Positions 59,275 to 64,000 of a stretch of DNA of 64,000 nucleotides are shown here, in pieces. How positions within the stretch are numbered: the stretch's first letter is position 1; each line of letters begins with the position of its first letter. This DNA comes from Aliiroseovarius sediminilitoris (lineage in GTDB: Bacteria; Pseudomonadota; Alphaproteobacteria; Rhodobacterales; Rhodobacteraceae), in NCBI RefSeq assembly GCF_900109955.1, contig NZ_FOJB01000001.1:1054001-1118000 (forward strand), in the 5' to 3' direction. The translations under genes and the position numbers were made by a program. The notes under the pieces were generated by a model. It saw only the letters and a program-made list of their open reading frames with translations. It was not told the DNA's origin and made no database searches.

Positions 59275-61273
59275 GGCGAGTCGTGCCATAGGTAAGATCG
59301 TCAGCGTTTCGGCGGATCGTTTGGTCGTCGAGCTGCATAGGGGCAGCGATAATTTCACAGTCGTTGGTTTTGATGATGTCCATTACGTCGCGACATTGGG
59401 ATCGTATCTGATGGTGCCTACCCAATCCGAGTATGCCGTCTTGGAGGTTATCGGCCTCCGAGAGAAAGATTTTTCACCAGCCTACGGCAACGCAGCAGAG
59501 ATGGACAAAGCCACAGCGGCAAAGTTCCTTGACGTGGTTCCAGTCGGCTCCATGCCTGTCCAAGGAGGCTCTTTCAAATTCGGCGTCTCAACCTTTCCCC
59601 CACTTTATGCAGATGCCCTTTATGCGCGTGATGAAGACCTAGACCGCATCTTCAACGTCGAGCAACCGGCAGATCGGGAGACAAAGACGGATGCTGAGGG
59701 GGCTGAAAAGGAGGGAACAGTTCCTCATACAATCGAGATAGGCACGTCAGCGGTTTTCAAGGATTATCCTGTGAAGGCGCAGCTTGACGCGCTTTTCGGT
59801 GGGCATGTCGCTGTTCTTGGAAATACCGGAAGCGGAAAATCTTGTACTGTAGCTTCGATTTTCCAGTCGGTTTTCATGAAGCCTGACGACTTTGGAGCGC
59901 TTGGCGCGGCCTTTGTGATATTCGATGTCAACGGCGAGTATCGGCAAGCACTCGACAACCTGCCATGGTCGATCAATTCGAGCTACCTCAAAGCCACCGA
60001 TCCAGGTGCAGAGATCGAGGCTTCAACGAGGAGCATTTTAGGGAACGAAGAAATAAGCCGCTTCCGGCTGCCGCATTGGTTCATGACAGTCGATGAATGG
60101 GCTCTCCTGTTGCGCGCCAGCGAGCGATCACAGCAGCCCGCGCTTAGGACTGCACTCGGCCTCACCACGCTATTCGCAGAGCAGGAAGACGGTGTCGTAG
60201 AAGACAACGATGGTATCGCGACAATCCAAAATCATGTTCTTGCCAAAATTGTCCTGGCGATCCTGCAAAGTGATGCCAGCAGCGCCAGTAAGTCGGACCG
60301 TGTTTTGTCGATTCTTGCGTCTTTCAATACGCAAGAAATCAGCATCGCAGCTATCAGGCATAGAGTTGGCGTGAACTATGGACAACTCGCTGACGCGGAG
60401 GGATTGGCAGAGTTTTTATCGGATTTTGTCCAGGAGGAACCTGTCCTACCAACGTATGCGAACAAGCCCTTCACATTCGATAGGCTTCAGGCAGCACTCG
60501 ATCTGGCGCTTCACTATGAGGAAGCAAACGGAAACAAACAGATACGAGATTATTGCTCGCAGATGGTAACGCGCTTAAAGTCAGTTTCCGATAACCCTGA
60601 CTTTGAGTTTTTGCGGGCGTCGGTCGAGAATTTAGAAGATCATGATAGGGAGCCAACCTATTTCGTGGACCGCCTCTTGGGCATTGCCAGAGATGGGGGG
60701 AGCTACCAGAAACAGCGGCAGCTTTGCATCATTGACCTGAACGACGCTTCCGACGAGATCGTGGAACTTGCCTCCGCCGTTGTTGCGAGGCTGATCTTCG
60801 ATCGGATGCGCCGAGCAACGCCCCGAAATAAGATGCCTGTTCATCTGATCCTTGAAGAAGCGCACCGTTACATCTCCGAGCGTCCAAGTCGCTTCGCCAT
60901 TGACGCAGGCATCACCTTTCAGCGGATTGCCAAAGAAGGCCGGAAATATGGGGCTTTCTTGATTGTGGCTTCACAACGGCCGAGTGAGCTCTCGAAGACG
61001 GTTCTCTCGCAGTGTAACAATTTCGTCATTCATCGCATCCAGAATCCCGATGACCTTTCGCAGATCAAGCAGATGACGCCATTCATCTCGGAAACCGTGT
61101 TGAAGCGTCTGCCGTCGCTACCAAAACAGCACGCGCTGATTTTCGGAAGTGCTGTAAAAATTCCGACCACCTTCCGCGTCAGAGATGCTGATCCCACGCC
61201 CAACAGTGATGACACTCAGGTTCGTGATCTTTGGTATGTCCCCCAGAATCCGAGTTTGCATTGGAAAGAGTAG
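59261..61273 (+). CDS. herA: HerA-family ATPase
   Basis: This is a 670-residue HerA/FtsK-like hexameric ATPase. An N-terminal HAS-barrel (IGKIVSVSADRLVVELHRGS) precedes Walker A VLGNTGSGKSCTV at about 185-197 and Walker B HLILEEAHRYI at about 530. IVASQRPSELSKTVLSQCNN and QALI-like terminal motifs close the core. The start overlaps the SIR2 gene, so the two are co-translated. The ATPase is the likely sensor or activator of the SIR2 effector, as described for SIR2-HerA defence systems. Confidence 0.9.
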   Translation: MARDEASRAIGKIVSVSADRLVVELHRGSDNFTVVGFDDVHYVATLGSYLMVPTQSEYAVLEVIGLREKDFSPAYGNAAEMDKATAAKFLDVVPVGSMPVQGGSFKFGVSTFPPLYADALYARDEDLDRIFNVEQPADRETKTDAEGAEKEGTVPHTIEIGTSAVFKDYPVKAQLDALFGGHVAVLGNTGSGKSCTVASIFQSVFMKPDDFGALGAAFVIFDVNGEYRQALDNLPWSINSSYLKATDPGAEIEASTRSILGNEEISRFRLPHWFMTVDEWALLLRASERSQQPALRTALGLTTLFAEQEDGVVEDNDGIATIQNHVLAKIVLAILQSDASSASKSDRVLSILASFNTQEISIAAIRHRVGVNYGQLADAEGLAEFLSDFVQEEPVLPTYANKPFTFDRLQAALDLALHYEEANGNKQIRDYCSQMVTRLKSVSDNPDFEFLRASVENLEDHDREPTYFVDRLLGIARDGGSYQKQRQLCIIDLNDASDEIVELASAVVARLIFDRMRRATPRNKMPVHLILEEAHRYISERPSRFAIDAGITFQRIAKEGRKYGAFLIVASQRPSELSKTVLSQCNNFVIHRIQNPDDLSQIKQMTPFISETVLKRLPSLPKQHALIFGSAVKIPTTFRVRDADPTPNSDDTQVRDLWYVPQNPSLHWKE

Positions 61274-61407
61274 GTTCTTCGACTCCCATTTCTGAAAAAA
61301 TGGTAACACGATAGTTCTATTATTGCTGCGCTATCGATCAAGGCCAGCTTTAGGAAAGCTGCACTCCGGCATTAGCCGCTCCGCTCATGCTCCGGTTGGG
61401 ACCGGTG

Positions 61408-62115
61408 TCAGTTTGGGGCATCAGCAAGTCCCAATATTTCACGGAACTGTGCTCTGAACTGAGCCGCACCGCCGTTGGCTGGGTGACGCAGAGCATTTGC
61501 CTGCACGCCTAGATCTTGGAGGTGATCTCTTGCAACATTACCAACGGCGACAAGGTGACAGTTGTGGGCAAACAGAGCTCTCAATTCCACAAGGAAATGA
61601 GCACTGGCCGCTATCTCCGCTCTGGTCGGCTTCCGATTTGATAATCGATTGGCCTCCTGATGGGGGTGGAAGGGAAAGGTATTCCAGAGAACCACATTGC
61701 GGGATTGCCTTGTCTCCATTAGCTCTTGCCAAACAACAGTTGCTGTTGGCTCGGCGAAGCCGCCCTGCCGAACTGCATCTTTAGCTGACGCATCGATATG
61801 GCTAGTTCGTTCAAATAGACCATCCTGACCAAGGATGTCATGTTCTGTGACGAAGTTCAGCCCTCCGGACAAAAGCCGTTCACTGGTCATTGCCAGACCA
61901 GAGAACCGCGCTCCTTGATACCCAGGCGCTTCTGCTACCATGATGATCCGTGCAGTTTCTTGTCGATGCCGCAGATATGCGGCCAACTGGAGGCATCTTT
62001 GACAGAATGCTTCCTGTGAGGTGTCGATACCCGGTTCGTAACAATTGTATGGATTTGCCACGTTTTCGGTGGCCGCTCGTCCTCGTAGTTGGGCTATAAA
62101 CTGATCAACACTCAT
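61408..62115 (-). CDS. Uracil-DNA-glycosylase-superfamily protein
   Basis: This is a 235-residue protein. IIMVAEAPGYQGARFSGLAM gives the (G/A)EAPG region of the family and LRHPANGGAAQF the C-terminal HP motif; LWNTFPFHPHQE lies where the second motif is expected. Two cysteines (FCQRCLQ) near residue 38 are too few to prove a cluster. These proteins remove uracil or similar bases from DNA. It converges with herA (134 bases) and lies between defence and T4SS genes. Activity on modified phage DNA is a possibility only. Confidence 0.72.
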   Translation of the reverse strand: MSVDQFIAQLRGRAATENVANPYNCYEPGIDTSQEAFCQRCLQLAAYLRHRQETARIIMVAEAPGYQGARFSGLAMTSERLLSGGLNFVTEHDILGQDGLFERTSHIDASAKDAVRQGGFAEPTATVVWQELMETRQSRNVVLWNTFPFHPHQEANRLSNRKPTRAEIAASAHFLVELRALFAHNCHLVAVGNVARDHLQDLGVQANALRHPANGGAAQFRAQFREILGLADAPN

Positions 62116-62229
62116 TGAGTTTGTTTGGCATGTGCCGGATCAGATTTAAAGAGGGATCGAACGGCAGCTTTGGCGAAGCTCCGCCACAGCATGCTTGCCT
62201 GTGACTAAGGTCTGGTTTGGCCGAAATAC

Positions 62230-63228
62230 CTATTCCAGCCGCTTTGTCCGTTCAGCCACCCTCTGAACCATCGAAACAGTCGCACCGCCTGCCTGCCGTA
62301 TCCCAGCTCCCGCAATTTCAGCGTTCGACCTGGTCCCAAACCGCGCCCTCGCTCGCGAGCCCTTGGTGCCGATCAACCCTTTTGCGAAACCGCCAGGGCC
62401 TGGAATGCTCGGCGGTCCGGCCATCATGAAGTTGCCTGAAATAGAACGCACGATCAGAGGGGTGGCGATGATCATGCCGCCCGCGAGGAACATCATCATG
62501 AAGAAGGGCACCAGCGCGCCGATATTGCTCGCTCCGGAGGGATCTCCGAGTTCGGTCATGAGCGAGCGCGACATGCCCACAACGGTGGAAAACACGCCCG
62601 CGATCACGAGGGGGTAGAGCGCGTAGGATACTGTGCTGGACAGCCAACGGTGGAAATAGTCCTTGCTGACATCGAACAGTGAAAGTGCGATCATGATTGG
62701 GGCGATGCCGATCATGAAGGCCAGCATGATCTTCGCGAAAACTAGGACAAGGCCGCAGAGCGCGCCGATGACGCCTAGGAGGAATGCACCGATTGCGCCG
62801 ATGAGGGCTCCGGCCATCCAATGCATGTTGTCACCGGCCGCGTTCAGGTAGTCGCCAAATTCTTCGATGAGGTCATCAAAGGCGCTAGCAAAATAGGCCG
62901 CGCCAGCCCCGCCACCACCAAGCCCCGCCACCATGCCGCCCGCGAGTTGGTCGAGCCCATCGATCAGCGCGCTAGCCACGGCGTTGAATTGGATCCAGTT
63001 CATGGCAAACAGCGAGATGAGCATGAGTTTGAGCGCGAACCAGAAGGCGGTCCGCCCGTCCATGGATTTGTACTGAAACACCATATTGATGAACACGCCG
63101 ATCACGGCGAGCGTCGAAGCGACAGCGATGACGCCGCCAAGCTGACTGGCGACGTTGCCAAAAGTGGTTTGGGCTGCGTCGTCCAGAAAGTTGTCGGTTG
63201 TCTCGACCATCCAGGTGACGACGCCCAT
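62230..63228 (-). CDS. trbL: TrbL/VirB6-family inner-membrane T4SS protein
   Basis: This is a 332-residue polytopic membrane protein with about six membrane segments, for example LGGVIAVASTLAVIGVFINM, LMLISLFAMNWIQF and IGAIGAFLLGVIGALCGLVL. The central GGG-rich loop and the C-terminal arginine-rich cytoplasmic tail match TrbL/VirB6, part of the inner-membrane platform of the DNA-transfer channel. GGAG precedes the start. It follows the DUF4177 and VirB11 genes in one minus-strand operon. Confidence 0.87.
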   Translation of the reverse strand: MGVVTWMVETTDNFLDDAAQTTFGNVASQLGGVIAVASTLAVIGVFINMVFQYKSMDGRTAFWFALKLMLISLFAMNWIQFNAVASALIDGLDQLAGGMVAGLGGGGAGAAYFASAFDDLIEEFGDYLNAAGDNMHWMAGALIGAIGAFLLGVIGALCGLVLVFAKIMLAFMIGIAPIMIALSLFDVSKDYFHRWLSSTVSYALYPLVIAGVFSTVVGMSRSLMTELGDPSGASNIGALVPFFMMMFLAGGMIIATPLIVRSISGNFMMAGPPSIPGPGGFAKGLIGTKGSRARARFGTRSNAEIAGAGIRQAGGATVSMVQRVAERTKRLE

Positions 63229-63237
63229 TGGGTGCTC

Positions 63238-63429
63238 CTATGCTTTTTCGGTTGGTTTGACACGCCAGATGTCACGCTTCAGGAAGGCCTTCAGGATGTG
63301 CTCGCCATCGAAATCCGGCACGACCGAGACGAGCTCCCAGCCATCCTGACCAAGAGCAGTCAGTTGCGCCTCGATCTTTGGAGACTTTGTCTTGGCGGTG
63401 TTGAGCTGTTCAATCTTGTATTCAAACAT
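63238..63429 (-). CDS. DUF4177 small protein in the T4SS operon
   Basis: This is a 63-residue protein of the DUF4177 type: MFEYKIEQLNTAKTKSPKIE, then ALGQDGWELVSVVPDFDG. The fold is a small ferredoxin-like unit, often found as a repeat or add-on. AAAGGAAAC precedes the ATG at 63429, which overlaps the VirB11 stop by eight bases, while the trbL start follows nine bases after its stop. It is probably a genuine operon member of unknown role. Confidence 0.72.
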   Translation of the reverse strand: MFEYKIEQLNTAKTKSPKIEAQLTALGQDGWELVSVVPDFDGEHILKAFLKRDIWRVKPTEKA

Positions 63430-64000
63430 GAGCTGTTTCCTTTGAATGGGCCGGATCAATCGGCAGGTAAAATTCGGTAATGCCGCGCGCACCTTCATGG
63501 CGACCGGCTTGAATGATCACATCGATGGACCGGGTGATGTAGTCGTTCATGTCTTGATAGGTCATGGGCACATCGGTTTTCAGGGCGGCGATGGCGAGGC
63601 GCTGGACCGCTAGTTGAGGCGTCTCGGCGTGTAGCGTGGTTAGTGAGCCACCATGGCCGGTGTTAATGGCCTCGAGGAAGGTCATGGCCTCCTTGCCACG
63701 TACTTCGCCCAAGACGATGCGGTCAGGTCGCATGCGCAGAGTCGAGGTCAGCAGGACATCAGCGCTGCGGGTAGCTTCATCGCGGTCAGACATCAGTGTG
63801 ACAACGTTGGGCTGCCTCGGACGCAGTTCAGCGGCTTCTTCGATGGTGATGATGCGCTCGTCAGCGGGCACGAATGAGAGGATCTTGCGCGCAGTAACGG
63901 TTTTGCCCGTCGAGGTGCCGCCGGACACGATCATGTTGAGCTTGTGTGTGACGCAGAACTTGATCGCGGCGTCGATCTGACCGGTGGCCACGACATCTCT
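63422..64000 (-). CDS. virB11: VirB11-family T4SS ATPase, 5' end beyond the window
   Basis: This is the C-terminal part (193 residues visible) of a traffic ATPase that powers T4SS assembly. Walker A is VSGGTSTGKTVTA, the Asp box IITIEEAAEL, Walker B LRMRPDRIVLGEVRG, and the His box NTGHGGSLTTLHAE. The frame is open at the last base of the window, so the N-terminal domain lies outside. It shares an operon with the DUF4177 and TrbL genes. Confidence 0.93.
   Translation of the reverse strand, partial: RDVVATGQIDAAIKFCVTHKLNMIVSGGTSTGKTVTARKILSFVPADERIITIEEAAELRPRQPNVVTLMSDRDEATRSADVLLTSTLRMRPDRIVLGEVRGKEAMTFLEAINTGHGGSLTTLHAETPQLAVQRLAIAALKTDVPMTYQDMNDYITRSIDVIIQAGRHEGARGITEFYLPIDPAHSKETAHV

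Overview
The window looks like an accessory, mobile-element-rich stretch of an alphaproteobacterium, most likely a Rhodobacteraceae (Roseobacter-group) genome or large plasmid. The reasons are moderately high GC, the VirD2/VirD4/TrbL transfer genes, the gene style, and an IS91-like element paired with its own tyrosine recombinase. The species cannot be named from the sequence alone.

The layout suggests elements stacked head to tail on a tRNA-Cys target. Two 54-bp direct repeats (15639-15692 and 30501-30554) each carry the 3' part of a tRNA-Cys gene, from the anticodon to the CCA end, and neither is followed by the 5' half. They bracket a 14.9-kb island that ends with its integrase gene at 29385-30419. 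Just to the right of each repeat lies a paralogous helix-turn-helix, replication-initiator-like gene (15795 and 30803). Hip kinase genes occur twice: a copy cut by the left window edge (1-1165) and a complete hipBA pair (31764-33301). At least three related elements therefore seem to be joined here.

Region 1 (1-15638) holds the truncated hipA, a GNAT acetyltransferase, two DUF1127 genes, a LysR regulator with a carboxymuconolactone-decarboxylase-like protein, a phosphoesterase, a LysE exporter and a lone recombinase. It also holds a catabolic or stress cluster with three HxlR-type regulators, an acyl-CoA dehydrogenase, a flavin-binding PPOX protein and a methyltransferase, followed by the IS91-like element. 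Region 2 (15639-30554) is the island. It carries the Rep-like gene with internal repeats, a ColE1-style mobilisation cassette with two genes nested inside the relaxase gene, a RelE/HigA-type toxin-antitoxin pair, and a type I restriction-modification operon beside an orphan HipB-like repressor. A nuclease-like protein paired with an OLD-type ATPase/TOPRIM protein, and a repressor/excisionase/integrase module, complete it.

Region 3 (30555-64000) begins with the second Rep-like gene and hipBA. It then carries a large phosphorothioation defence locus: divergent sspA with a phosphorothioation-associated methyltransferase and exonuclease I on the minus strand, and sspBCD plus a helicase, a GHKL ATPase and a PLD nuclease (SspFGH-like) on the plus strand. 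After this come a membrane-anchored methyltransferase, an ardC antirestriction operon, MobC/VirD2/VirD4 transfer genes, a metallo-beta-lactamase/SIR2/HerA defence cluster, a uracil-DNA-glycosylase-like gene, and T4SS genes (TrbL/VirB6 and VirB11) running off the right edge.

Together the genes describe a transferable defence island. Relaxases and T4SS parts move the DNA, toxin-antitoxin pairs stabilise it, ArdC shields incoming DNA from restriction, and several independent anti-phage modules form the cargo.
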